In this document: positions 48,165 to 61,718 of the stretch, in pieces
How positions within the stretch are numbered: position 1 is the stretch's first letter
Layout: each line of letters opens with the position of its first letter
Assembly: GCA_036365145.1 (NCBI GenBank)
Contig: JAEOAD010000030.1
Location: forward strand, 12,369,001-12,433,000
Origin: Orientallactaga sibirica
Lineage: Eukaryota; Chordata; Mammalia; Rodentia; Dipodidae
Reading direction: 5' to 3'
DNA length: 64,000 bases
Made by a program: the position numbers and the translations under genes
The notes under the pieces: model-generated
The model's database searches: none
What the model was told of the DNA's origin: nothing
What the model saw: only the letters and a program-made list of their open reading frames with translations

Positions 48165-51100
48165 CAAGATGCCTGCAGTGACACTTATGATCAAGGGCAC
48201 ACACATGAGCTGACACATGTAAACAGGCACACTCACGTGCACTGACACATATAACCAGACACACACACCTGCAGTGACACATGTAAACAGGCACACACAC
48301 CTGCAATGACACACATAAACAGGCCCAAATACCTGTATTGACACCCATTACAGGCACACACACCTGCAGTAACACATATGATCAGACACACACACATGAA
48401 CTGACATATATAAACAGGCACACACACCTGCACTGACACATATAAACAGGCACACACAACTGCAATGACACACATAAACAGGCCCAAACACCTGTAGTGA
48501 CACCCATAAACAGGAACACACACCTGCTTTGACACCAATAATCAGGAATACACACCTGCCATGACACCCATAAACAGGAACACACAGCTGCACTGGCACA
48601 TAAAAACAGGCACACACACCTGCACTGACACATATAAATAGGCAGACACACCTGCACTGGCACCCACAAATAGACACACACACCTGCCTTGACACCCATA
48701 AACAGGAACACATATCTGGATTGACACATATAAACAGGCACACACATCTGCACTGACACATATAAACAGGCACAAACACCTACACTGACACCCATAAACA
48801 AGCACACATACCTGCACTGACACATATATAAAGGCCCACACACCTGCTCTGACACATAAACAGTAACATACCTGCATTGACACTTATATACAGGCACACA
48901 CACCTGAACTGACACATGTAAACAGGCACTCAAACCTGCACTGACACCCATAAACAGAAAGACACACCTGCACTTACACACATAAACAGGCACACACACC
49001 TGCAGTGACACTTATGATCAAGGACACACACATGAACTGACACATGTAAACAGGCACACATACCTGCACAAACACACATAAATGGGCACACATACCTGCA
49101 GTGACATATATCATGAGGCAGATACACATGCACTGACACATATAACCAGGCACACCAACCTGCACTGACAAATATAAACAGGCACACACACCTGCACTGA
49201 CATGTATAAACAGGCACAAACACTTGGAGTGACACCCATAAATAGGCCCACACACCCGCATTGACACCAATAAACAGGCACAAACACTTGGAGTGACACC
49301 CATAAATAGGCCCACACACCTGCATTGACACCAATAAACAGGAACACACATCTGGACTGACACACATAAACAGGAACACACACCTGCAGTGACACATATG
49401 ATCAGGCATACACACATGAACTGAAACATGAAAAGAGGCACAAACACGTATACTGACACATAAACAGGCAGAGATACCAGCACTGACACATATAAACAGG
49501 CAAACACACGTGCAATGACACCCATAAACAGGCACACACACCTGCAGTGACACATATGATCAAGCACACACACATGAACTGACACATATAAACAGGCACA
49601 CACACCTGTACTGACACATATGAATAGACAAACATATGCAGTGACACATATAAACAGGCACACACACCTGCACTGACACCCATAATCGGTACACACCTGT
49701 ACTGACACCCATAAACAGGCACACTCACCTGCACTGACACATAAACAGGGACACACACCTGCACTGACAAATAAACACTCACACACAACACACACACCTT
49801 GACTGACACCCATACACAGGCACACACACCTGCACTGACACATATGATCAGGCACACACACATGAACTGACACATATAAACAGGCACACACACCTGTACT
49901 GACACCCATACACAGGAACACACATCTGCACAGATATCCATATATGGGAATAGACAACTGCACTGACACCCATGAACAGGCACACACACACCTGCACTGA
50001 CATCCATATACAGGAACACACACCTGCAGCAACACATATGATCAGGCACACACACATGAGCTGACACATATAAACAGGAACACACACATGTACTGACACA
50101 CATAAGCAGGCACAGACACCTGCACTGACACCCATACACAGGCACACTCACATGCACTGACACATATATCCAGGCACACACACGTGCACTGACACATATA
50201 AACAGATGAACACACCTGCACTGAAACCATGAAAAGGCACACACACATGAACTGACACATATGAACAGGCACACTCATCTGTACTGACACATATAAACAA
50301 TCACACACCTGCACTGACACCCATAAACAGGCACACACACTTGCAATAACACATATTATACTGCACACACACAAAAATGACACATATAAACAGTCATACA
50401 CATCTGCACTGCCACATATAAACAGGCACACACACCTGTACTGACACCCATAAACAAGCACACAAACCTCCATTGACAGCCATAAACAGGATCACAAACC
50501 TGCCTTGACTCCCATAAGCAGGAAAACATCAAAACTGACACATATAAACAGGCACACACACTTACACTGACACCCATAAACAGGTACACACACCTGCAGT
50601 GACACATATGATCAGGCACACACACATTAACTGACACATATAAACAGCCACAAACACCTGTACTGACACATATAAACAGGCACACACACCTGCACTGAAA
50701 CATATAAACAGGCACAAACACCTACACTGACACCCATAAACAGACACACACATGCAGTGACACATATCATCAGGCACACACACATGAACTGACACATATA
50801 AATAGCCACCTACACCTGTACTGACACCCATACACAGGCACACACACAATTGAACTGACACACTTAATCAGGCACACACACCTGCAGTAGCACATATGAT
50901 CAGACACACCTCTGAACTGACACATATAAAAAGGCACACACACATGCACTGACATACATAAACAGAAAACACACCTGCCCTGACAGCCATAAACAGGAAC
51001 ACACACCTGCACTGACACCCATAAATAGACACACATACCTGCCCTGACACCCATAAACAGGAACACACATCTGTACTGACACATATAAACAGGCACACAC

Positions 51101-52845
51101 AACTGCACTGACACCCATAAACAAGCACACATACCTGCACTGACACATATATACAGGCACACACACCTGCTCTGACACATATAAACAAAGACACCTTCAC
51201 TGACACCCATAAACACTACAAGCACCTGTACTCACAACCCTAAACATTTACACACACCTGCATTGACACCCATAAACAAGGACACACACCTGAAATGACA
51301 CCTATAAATAGGAAAACACATCTGCACTGACACATATAAAAAGGCAAATACACCAACACTGACACCCATAAACAGGCACAGACACCTGCACTCACACCCA
51401 TAAAGACACACACACAACTTCATTGACACCCATAAACAGGCAAAAAAACCTGCACTAATACATATAAACAGGCACACACCTGCAATGACACATATAAACA
51501 GGCACACACACCTGCACTGACACCCATAAACAGGCACACACACCTGCACTGACACCCATAAACAGGCACACACACCTGCACTGACACCCACAAACAGGCA
51601 CACACACCTGCACTTACACCAATAAACATACACATAAACCTGCACTTACACCCATAAACATACATACACACCTGCACTCACACCTATAAATATACACATC
51701 CACCTGCACTTAAACCCATAAACATCACATACACCTTCACGTACACCCATAAACATGCACACACACCTGCACTTGCATCCATAAACAGGCACACATGCCT
51801 GCACTTACTCTCATCAACAGGCACACACCAGCACTTACACCCATGAACAGGCACACACACTTGCAATTGCACCCATAAACAGGCACACCCACCTGCGCTT
51901 ACACCCATAAACAGGTACACACACCTGCAATTACACCCCTATACTCTACACACCTGCACTGACACGCATAAACATGCACACACACCTCCACATACAGGTA
52001 TAAACAGGCACACACACCTGCACTTACACCCATAAACATACACATACACCTGCACTTACACCCATAAACACACACAAACCTGCATTTACACCCATAAACA
52101 GGTACACACACCTGCACTGACATCCATAAACATGCAAACTTGCCTGCACATGCATCCATAAACAGGCATACACACCTGCACTGAAACGTATAAACAGGCA
52201 GAGATGCCTGCACGGACACCCATACACATGCACACACACCTCCACTTACACCCATTAACAGGCACCCACACCTGCTCTTAAATCCATAAACATGCACCCT
52301 CCCATGCACTTGCATCCATAAACAGGCACACACACTTGCACTGACACCAATAAACAGGCACACACACCTGCATTGACACTCATAAACATGCACACACACC
52401 TGCACTTACACCCATAAACATGCACATATGCCTGCACTTGCATCCATAAACAGGCACACACATCTGCACTTACACACATAAACATACTCATACATCTGCA
52501 CTGATATTCAATAGGCACACACACTGCACTAACACCCATAAACATACATATATACCTGCACTGACACCCATAAACATGCACACAAACCTGCACTTACATA
52601 CATAAACATGCACATACACCTGCCCTTGCATCCATAAACAGGCACAGACACCTGCACTTACACCCATAAATATGCACACACACCTGCACTTGCACCTATA
52701 AATCTACACATAAACCTGCACTAACACCCATAAGCATACGCACTAGCCTTCACTTGCATAGAAAAACAGGCACACACACCTGTACTTTCACCCATACACA
52801 AACACATACACCTACTCTTACACCCATAAACAGCCACATACATCT
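48165..52845 (-). repeat. GT-rich 32-bp minisatellite, inverted arm
   Basis: The same unit as the 40,515 array in reverse complement (CACTGACACCCATAAACAGG type). Near the spacer the units are the ATATGTG/GATCATATG type; from about 51,600 outward they are the GTAAG type (CACTTACACCCATAAACA). That is the mirror image of the left arm. Minus-strand ORFs up to 353 codons are repeat-derived. Confidence 0.95.
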
Positions 52846-54590
52846 GCCTGTTTATGGGTTTAAATGCAGGTTTGTGTGACTGTTTATGGATGCAAGTGCA
52901 GTTATGTGTGCCTGTTTATTGGTGTAAGTGCATATGTATGTGTATGTTTATGGGTGTAAGTGCAGGTTTATGTGTTTGTTTATGGGTATGAGTGCAGGTA
53001 TGTGTGCCTGTTTTGTGTTTTAGTGCAGGTGTGTGTGCCTGTTTATGGATGAAATTCAGACGTGTGTGCCTGTTTATGGGTGTAGGTTTATGTGTGTGTG
53101 CCTGTTTATGGATGCAAGTGCAGGGGTTTATATCTTTTTATTGATGCAAGTGCAGGTGTGTGTGCATGTTCATGGATGTAAGTGCAGGTGTGTGTGCCTG
53201 TTTATGGGTGTAAGTGCAGGTCTGTTTATGGGTGTAAGTGCAGGTGTATGCATATGTTTATGGGTGTTAGTGCAAGTGTGTGTGCCTGTTTGTGTGTTTA
53301 AGTGCAGGTGTGTGTGCCTGTTTATGGGTATAAGTGCAGATGTGTGTGCCTATGCCTGCTTATGGGTGTAAGTGCAGGTGTGTGTGCCTGTTTATGGATG
53401 CATGTGCAGACGTGTGTGCATGTTTATGGGTGTCAGTGCTGGTGTGTGTGCCTGTTTATGGATGTCAGTGCAGGTGTGTGTGCATGTTTATGGGTGTCTG
53501 TGCAGGTGTGTGTGCCTGTTTATTGGTGTCAGTGCAGGTGTGTGTGCCTGGGTGTAAGTTTATGGGTGTAAGTTCAGGTGTGTGTACCTATTCATGGGTG
53601 TAAGTGCAGGTGTTTTTGCCTGTTTATGGGTGTAAGTGGTGTTGTGTGCCTTTTTATGGGTGCTAAGTGCAGGTGTATGTGTATGTTTATGGGTGTAAGG
53701 GCAGGTGTGTGTGCATGTTTATGGATGCAAGTGCAGGCTTATGTGCATGTGTATGGCTGTAAATGCAGGTGTGTGTGCATGTTTATGCGTGTCAGTGCAG
53801 GTCTGTGTGCCTGTTTATGGAGGCAAGTGCAGGTGTGTGTGCATGTTTATGGGTGTAACTGCAGGTGTGCGTGGATGTATATGGGTGTAAGTGCAGGTGT
53901 GTGCATGTTTATGGGTGTCAGTGCAGGTGTGTGTGCCTGTTTATTTGCGTCAGTGCAGGTGTGTGTGCCTGCTTATGGGTGTAAGTGCAGGTGTGTGTGC
54001 ATGTTATGGGTGTCACTCCAGGTGTGAGTGCATGTTTATTGGTGTAAATGCAGGTGTATGTTTATGTTTATTGGTGTAAGTGCAGGCGTGTTCCTGTTTA
54101 TGGATGCAAGTGCAGGTGTGTGTGCATGTTTATGGGTGTATATTCAGGCATGTGTGCTTGTTTATGGGTGTAAGTGCAGGCGTGTATGCCTATTTATGGA
54201 TGCAAGTGCAGGTGTGTGTTCCTGTTTATGGATGTAAGTGCTGGTGTGTGTCCCTGTTTATGGGTGTAAGGGCAGGTGTATGTGTATGTTTATAGGTGTA
54301 AGTGAAGGTGTATATTTATGGGTGTAAGTGCAGGTGTGTGTGCCTGTTTTTGGATGCAAGTTCATGTGTATGTGCATGTTTATGCGTGTACGTGCATGTG
54401 TATCTTCCTTTTCATGGGTGTACATGCATGTGTGTGTGCATGTTTATGTGTGTAATTGCAGGTGTGTATGTATGTTTATGGGTGCAAGTGCAGATGTGTG
54501 TGCATGTTTATGGGTGTCAGTGCATGTGGATATGCCTATTTGTGTGTATGTGTGTGCATGTCTATGGGTGTCAGTGCACATGTGTTTCAC
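52846..54590 (+). repeat. GT-rich 32-bp minisatellite, second + arm
   Basis: Orientation flips back to + at the sequence CATCTGCCTGTTTATGGG. Units are mainly the GTAAGTGCAGG type, with a short stretch of GTCAG units at about 53,420-53,560. It ends at about 54,590, before unique sequence and a SINE. Confidence 0.94.
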
Positions 54591-54739
54591 AGTGCACATG
54601 TTGTGGTCAGAAAACAACTTTCAGTCCTCTTTCTCTTTTCAGTCATGGTCTCCCCTTCATTCCTGTTTTTGCCAGACTACTTTCCTTGCAACATTCCAGT
54701 ATTCTCTTCATGTCTCAGCCTCTGTTTTATTTTTATTTT

Positions 54740-54982
54740 TTTTATTTTTTAGAGAGAGAGACAGAGAGAGAGGGAGAGGGAGACAGATAGAGAATGGGCG
54801 CACCACCAGTCTCTCAGCTTCTGTGAACAAAATCCAGATGTGTGCACCCTCTTGTGGGCAAGTGCGGCATTGCGCCCTTGCGTCACTTTGCATCTGGCTA
54901 AACGTGGGACCTGGAGATTGGAACCGGCATTCTTAGGCTTAGGAGGCAGGCGCCTTAACCGCTAAGCCATCTCTCCAGCCCT
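54740..54982 (-). mobile_element. tRNA-derived SINE (dipodid type), antisense
   Basis: A TTTA/GA-rich tail precedes CAGTCTCTCAGCTTCTGTGA and CATCTGGCTAAACGTGGGAC, ending in CTAAGCCATCTCTCCAGCCC. Confidence 0.9.
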
Positions 54983-55019
54983 ATTTTGAATTTTTAAAGT
55001 AATTAGTTAAGTCATTTGC

Positions 55020-55021
<2 letters not shown>

Positions 55022-55063
<42 letters not shown>
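55022..55063 (+). repeat. (TG)n microsatellite
   Basis: About 42 bp of nearly pure TG dinucleotides. Confidence 0.95.
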
Positions 55064-55065
<2 letters not shown>

Positions 55066-55716
55066 ACTAACACCAGGACCTCTTTGCAAACACTAATTAA
55101 CAACATAAGATATGCCACTTTCTGTGTTCAGCTTACATGAATAGCTTGGGAATTGAACCTGAGCAAACAGTCTTTGCAAGCACTTTCAAAGTCTTGCCTT
55201 TCTCCCAGCCCTAAATGTGTCTTCTTGCTACAGACATGCTGATATTATAGCATCCATCTTTTATGTGGGTTTTGTGGATCCATACTCATGTAATCATATT
55301 TGTGCATCAAGCCCTTTACCCACTGAGCACTTTACCCAGCTCTCATTTCAATATATGTTTCTTTCAAATCAATTTGTGTAGCATAACTAAAACTGAATGA
55401 AAATCAGAGCTACAGAATTTCTACACAGGATGAGTTTAGAAGCAACAATTTACCATGAAGTGTTGCCTTGCAGACAAATCTCAAATTTGTATTTGCCTAA
55501 GAGTTATTTCTGCATAAAGGGTGTGCAGATTTGCAGTATTTGGAAAAACAGGAGGTTCAGGGAACTAAGAGAAGCAAACTAAAATCTCACTTAGGCATCT
55601 TCTGCTGTGATTGTGGATTTACAAAGGGCTCGGTAATGATACATTGAATAGAAATTGATGTAAAATGCATTTATACAACAGGAAGCAGCCAGCTGGATGA
55701 GTCTCCAGCATCCTTC
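55064..55716. other. Intergenic sequence, no gene seen
   Basis: No recognisable coding or RNA feature lies between the TG repeat and the L1. Confidence 0.6.
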
Positions 55717-56929
55717 AAAAGCTTCTTAGGACTTCTGGGTAAGATGGCAGCATAGGAGCCATGCCAAACCAGATCAGGGAGGGAGTTAAGCAAAACTACA
55801 CTCTTCTTCGGAAAAGAGCAGAATACTTTTTATGGAAAACAGCGGAAAAGCAGGAGACAGCCAGAAACCCACTGTGGAGATTGCGGCCCGACCCACAGCA
55901 GCCCGCTCCACAGTGGCTCCAAGCCACCTCTCCAACCTGAGGCTCCAAGCTGCCTCCCAGAACAGCTGAGCCTCCTCTGCTGCCCCCAACCAAAAACAAA
56001 AAAAGGTGTGTGGGGGGGACTTTCCAACATCATCAGTCTCCTCACAGAGCCCAGAAATGGAAAGTCTGCTGAGCTACTGAAAGAGAAACAGGGGAACAGT
56101 GTGAGCTACTACAGTCTTCCTGAACTCGCCCATCCTGGAACTATCAGAACACCAGCGAATTGGCAGAACTGAGCAACTAGCAGCAGCTCTGTACCACATC
56201 ACCAACGCTGGTCCCAACACAGCTGAGCCAAGCTCCACAACTCAGGGAACGAGGTGGGCACACAGCATTGGTGAGTTTGCCACACCAAAAGGTAAGAAAG
56301 GCCTTCATTGGAAGTGCTAACCTCTCTTTCCAGGTCAGGGCAGGTTATGAGTTACATATTTGTGGTTGGCCTGACCATTTTCAAATAAGCTGAATATGAG
56401 GTGTTGAATATTGCTGCCTGTAAAACTTTTAGATTTAAAGGGTCTTTATCTTTTGCTTCTATCATTATTGGGGCCAGGGTCTGATTCCTAGCTGACAGGA
56501 TTAAAGGTGTGGAGCAACACAAACCCTTAGGGATTTTGACCCTATATGACTGTTTGTTTCAATTCCCACACTTGTATACTCTGTAATCATGTTAATTGAA
56601 TGTGTACTTTGCTCAGTTGAAGTTTAGAAATTACTATGAAATTGTTCCACCAGTCCACTACGATACTTGCTTAACAAGCAAATTCAACAGCTAGGATTAC
56701 TTCTGAGGTTGAACTTGGGTACAAGTGCTACACTTGGCACCTAAACTCATATCCTGAAAGTATATAAAGGTGGATCATCACACCTAAGAACACTGCAGAT
56801 AAATAGAAAACCTAAGCATCAAATCAATCCAGGATACAAAAGTCACTACATTATAATACAAGAAACACAAAGAATCAAGACAACACAATCCCACCAAAAA
56901 TTACAAATCCATCAGAATTGTTCACCAAT

Positions 56930-57929
56930 GAGACTGTTTGACATGAAATTCCTGACAAAGATTTCAAAAGAATGATGATATCTATACTCAAAGAAATGAA
57001 AGAAGAACTAAAAGAAGAAATGAAAAGAATCAGAGAAGAAAACAAAGGAATTAAAGAAGAAAACAAACTTTTGAAAGAGAATACAGAAAAACAGCTTAAC
57101 GAAATAAAAATCATTACAGGACATGAATAAGGAGATAGAAATACTGAAGAAAAAACGGGCTGAAATCCTAGCTCTGAAGAACACAGTCAGTGAAATAAAA
57201 AACTCTGTGGAAAGTCTCACCAGTAGAATGGATGAAGGAGAGGACAGAATATCTAAACTAGAAGACCAGATGGCAGACCTATCACAGTCCAACAAAGAGA
57301 AAGACAAGCTAATAGAAAGGTATGAATGGGAACTCCAAGACATCCAGAACACTATGAAAAGATCAAACATAAGAATTCAAAGGTATAGCAGAGGGGGAGA
57401 ATTTCAATCCAGAGGCTAAGTAGGTGTTTTCCACAAAATCATAGAAGAAAAATTTCCCCAAATTGGGAAAGAAATGCCAATGCAGATACAAGAAGCATTT
57501 AGAACACCAAACAGACAAAACCTAGAAAGATCCTCTTCTCACAATGTTATAATTAAACTACTAAACATGCAAACCAAAGAAAATATATTGAAAGCAGTTA
57601 GAGAGAAAAAGCAAATGACCTTCAAAGGGACCATCAGGATCACAGCAGATTACTCAACACAAACTTTAAAAGCAAGAAGGGCCTGGAGTGATGAACTCCA
57701 AGTTTTGAAAGATAAAAACTGTCAACCAAGATTACTTTGTCCTGCAAAGCTATCTATCCAAATTGATGGAGAAATAAGGACATTCCACAACAAACACAGG
57801 CTAAAGGAATTTATGGCGACTAAACCAGCTCTACAGAAAATACTTGCAGGCATCATTCATGCTGAAGAGAAAGCAAAACACACACAGCAGGAAATAGGAA
57901 AAAAGAAACCATACTCAAATAACAGTTAA
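56930..57929 (+). pseudogene. L1 ORF1 remnant (RNA-binding chaperone)
   Basis: A Lys/Glu-rich N-terminal half is followed, after a frameshift near 57,120, by a coiled coil (57,123-57,370, ILKKKRAEILALKNTVSEIK). The RNA-recognition part is damaged near 57,390-57,430. The C-terminal domain (57,474-57,926) is open, with NVIIKLLNMQTKENILKAVR and IRITADYSTQTLKARR. The product of an intact ORF1 coats L1 RNA; this copy is split into at least three frames. Confidence 0.85.
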
Positions 57930-57974
57930 AACGTTAGTAAAGCGAAAACCAGAAAGAACCTCAAAACAAGAAAA

Positions 57975-60900
57975 ATGAGAGATCAAATACATATCTTTCA
58001 ATAATAACTCTTAATATCAATGGCCTCAATACCCCAACCAAAAGACATAGACTTGCAGACTGGATTAAAAAGCAGGATCCTACCATCTGCTGCCTCTTGT
58101 ATCTGCATTGGCATTTCTTTCCCAATTTGGGGAAATTTTTCTTCTATGATTTTGTGGAAACTCACCTCTCATTAAAAGATAGAAACCTTCTTAGGGTGAA
58201 AGGTTGGAAAAAGGTATTTCAAGTAAATGGGCCTAGGAAACAAGAAGGGGTTGCTATCGTAATTTCGGACAGGATAGACTTCAAACCAACATTAGTGAGG
58301 AAAGATAAAGAAGGTCACTTTATACTGATTAAAGGAACATTCCAACAGGAGGACATCACAATCCTAACCATATATATGCTCCCAACACGGGGGGTCCCAA
58401 TTTCATCAAACAAACACTATTATAATTAAGGTCAGAGATATCTCCTAACACAATAGCAGTGGGTGACTTCAATACCCCACTCTCATCACTTGACAGGTCT
58501 ACCCAGCAAAAAATAAAAAGAGAGACATCTGCATTAAATGATGTCATAGAACAAATGGACTTAACTGATATATACAGAACATTCCATCCAAATGCTGCAG
58601 AATATACATTTTTCTCAGCAGCACATGGGACATTCTCTAAAATAGACCATATACTAGGACACAAATCAAATCTTAACAAATACAGGAAAATTGATATAAT
58701 CCCTTGTATGCTATCTGACCACAATGGGATTAAACTGCAAATCAGCAACAAGAAAAACTACAGAGCATACAGAAATTCATGGAGACTAAACAGTACATTG
58801 CTGAATGATGTATGCTATGGGTCATTGAAGAAATTAAAAAGGAAATCAAGAAATTCATAGAATCAAATGATGATGAGAATACAACATACCAAAACCTTTG
58901 GGACACAATGAAGGCAGTCCTACGAGGGAAATTTATAGCTCTAAGTGCCTATATTAAGAAATTAGAGAGTTCACAACTAAACAATTTAATGCTTCACCTT
59001 AAGGCCTTGGAAGGAGAAGAACATGGCAAACCAAAATTCAATAGATGGGAAGAAATAATAAAGGTTAGGGCAGAAATTAATGAAATGGAAACAAAAAAAA
59101 TCAATAAAATCAATAAAACAAAGACTTGGTTCTTTGAAAGGATAAACAAGATTGATAAACCCTTACCTAATCTGACCAAAAGAAAGAGAAGAGACAAAAA
59201 TTGATAAAATTAGAGATGAAAAAGGTAACATCACAACATATACCAAAAAAATTCAGAAAATCATACGGACATACTTTAAGAATATATATGCCTCTAAGTT
59301 TGAAAACCTGAAAGAAATGGATGATTTCCTTGATTCATATGATCTACCAAAATTAAATCAACATGAGATAAACCGTTTAAATAGACCTATAATAACCACA
59401 GAGATCCAAGCAGTTATAAAAAGTATCCCAATTTAAAAAAGTCCAGGCCCAAATGGATTCACTGCTGAATTTTACCAGACATTCCTGGAAGATCTAACAC
59501 CAATGCTTCTCAAACTTTTCCATAAAATAGAAAAGGAAGGAATTCAACCGAAATCCTTCTATGAGGCCAGCATCACCCTGATTCCCAAACCAGACAAAGA
59601 CAGATCAAAAAAATAAAATTACAGACCAATCTCCCTCATGAACATAGATGCAAAAATTCTCAACAAAGTACTGACAAACAGAATACAAGAATATATCAGA
59701 AAGATTATTCACCCCAACCAAGTAGGCTTTATCCCAGAGATGCAGGGATGGTTCAACATACACAAATCCATAAATGTAATACACCATATAAATGATCTGA
59801 AGGACAAAAATCACATGGTCATCTCAATAGATGCAGAAAAGGCATTTGACAAAATCCAACACCCCTTCATGGTGAAAGTATTACAGAAACTGGGAATACA
59901 AGGAACATATCTCAACATACTAAAAGCTATTTATGACAAACCTACAGCCAACATAATACTAAATGGGAAAAACTTGAAGCTTTTCCTCTAAATTCAGGAA
60001 CAAGACAAGGGTGTCCACTTTCCCCACTACTATTTAATATAGTATTGGAAGTCTTAGCCATTGCAATAAGGCAAGAGACACCCATAAAAGGGATACAAAT
60101 TGGAAGGGAAGAGATCAAATTATCATTATTTGCAGACGATATGATTCTATACATAACAGACCCTAAAGACTCTACGAGCAAACTGTTAGAGCTGATAAAC
60201 ACTTTTAGCAATGTAGCAGGATACAAAATAAACACACAGAAATCAGTACCTTTTCTATACACTAACAACAAACATGCAGAGGATGAAATCAGGGAATCCC
60301 TCCCATTCACAATTCCTAAAAAAAAAAAAAACATACCTTGGAATAAACTTAACCAAGGAAGTGAAGGCTCTCTACAATGAGAACTTTAAAAAACTCGAGT
60401 GACAAATTGCAGAAGACACAAGGAAATGGAAAGACATCCCATCCTCCTGGATTGGAAGAATCAATACTGTGAAAATGTCAATCTTACCAAAATCAATCTG
60501 CACATTTAATGTGATCCCCATTAAAATCCCAATAGCATTCTTCACAGAAATAGAAAAAACAATCTTGAAATTCATCTGGAAACACAATAAACCTCGAATA
60601 GCCAAAACAATTTTGTGCAACAAAAATCAGGCTGGTGGTATTACCATAACTGATTTTAAGTTATATTACAAAGCCATAGTAACAAAAACAGCATGGTACT
60701 GGCACAAGGCCAGACAGGTAGATCAATGGAACAGAATAGAAGACCCAAATATTAATCCAGGAAGCTACAGCCATATGATTTTTGACAAAAATGCCAAAAA
60801 CATTCATTGGAGAAAAGATAGCCTCTTCAACAAGTGATGCTGGGAAAACTGGACATCTGTATGTAAAAGGATAAACATAGATCCTTGTCTCTCTCCATGC

Positions 60901-61718
60901 ACAAGAGTCAAGTCCAAATGGATCAGGGACCTCAATATCAGACCTGAAACTCTGAAACTGCTAGAGGAAAAGGTAGGGGAAACCCTTCAACATATTGGCT
61001 TAGGCAAGGACTTTCTGACTATAACTCCAATTGCTCAATGAATAAAGCCACTAATCAACCACTGGGACCTTATGAAATTACAAAGGTTTTGTACAGCAAA
61101 GAACACTGTGAATAGAGCAAAAAGACAACCTACAGAATGGGAGAAAATCTTTGCCAGCTATACATATGACAGAGGATTAATATCCAGAATATACAAAGAA
61201 CTCAAAAAACAGAATAATAATTCAAACAACCTGGTTAAAAATGGGCTATGGAACTAAATGGAGAATTCTCAGAAGATGAAATACAGATGGCATATAAACA
61301 TCCAAAAAGTGTCCGCATCCTTAGCCATCAGGGAAATATAAATTAAAACCACTTTGAGATTCCATTTCATTCCTGCCAGAATGGCTACCATCAAGAAAAC
61401 AAATGACAATAAGAGATGGCATGGATGAGGAAAAAGAGGAACACTTCTACACTGTTGGTGGGAATGTAATCTGGTCCAGCCATTGTGGAAATCAGTGTGG
61501 AGGTTCTTGAGACAGCTAAATTTTGTTTACCATATGTTCCAGCTATAGTATTCCTAGGCATATATCCAGAGGACTCTTCTCACTACCTTAGAGATACTTG
61601 TACAACCATGTTTATTGCTGTTCTATTCACAATAGCTAGGAAATGGAACCAGCCTAGATGTCCCTCCACAGATGAATGGATAATAAATATGTGGTACTTT
61701 TACACAATGGAGTTCTAG
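57975..61718 (+). pseudogene. L1 ORF2 remnant (endonuclease / reverse transcriptase)
   Basis: The endonuclease part includes ITLNINGLN near 58,000, VAIVISDRIDF, VGDFNTPLSSLDRS (58,459 on) and MLSDHNGIKLQI with the SDH motif. The reverse transcriptase part includes [33 protein letters not shown] and the palm motif FADDMILYI at about 60,135. The C-terminal part ends MEF at 61,718. Breaks include a 66-bp inverted insert at 58,095-58,160, stops near 59,436 and 59,990, and frameshifts elsewhere. It is non-functional. Confidence 0.88.
58095..58160 (-). repeat. 66-bp inverted copy of ORF1 inside L1 ORF2
   Basis: This segment is the exact reverse complement of 57428-57493 in ORF1 of the same element. 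It sits between the ORF2 segments ending ICCL and starting ETHLSLKDRN, where uninterrupted ORF2 would read continuously. Confidence 0.9.

Noticed and set aside
40515..54590. A family of large Cys-rich proteins encoded on both strands
   Set aside because: The ORFs overlap in all frames, follow the minisatellite period exactly, lack splice signals or conserved starts, and exist because the unit has no stop codons.
57008..57370. Minus-strand Ser/Phe-rich ORF opposite the L1 ORF1
   Set aside because: It is the antisense shadow of the Lys/Glu-rich coiled-coil region of ORF1.
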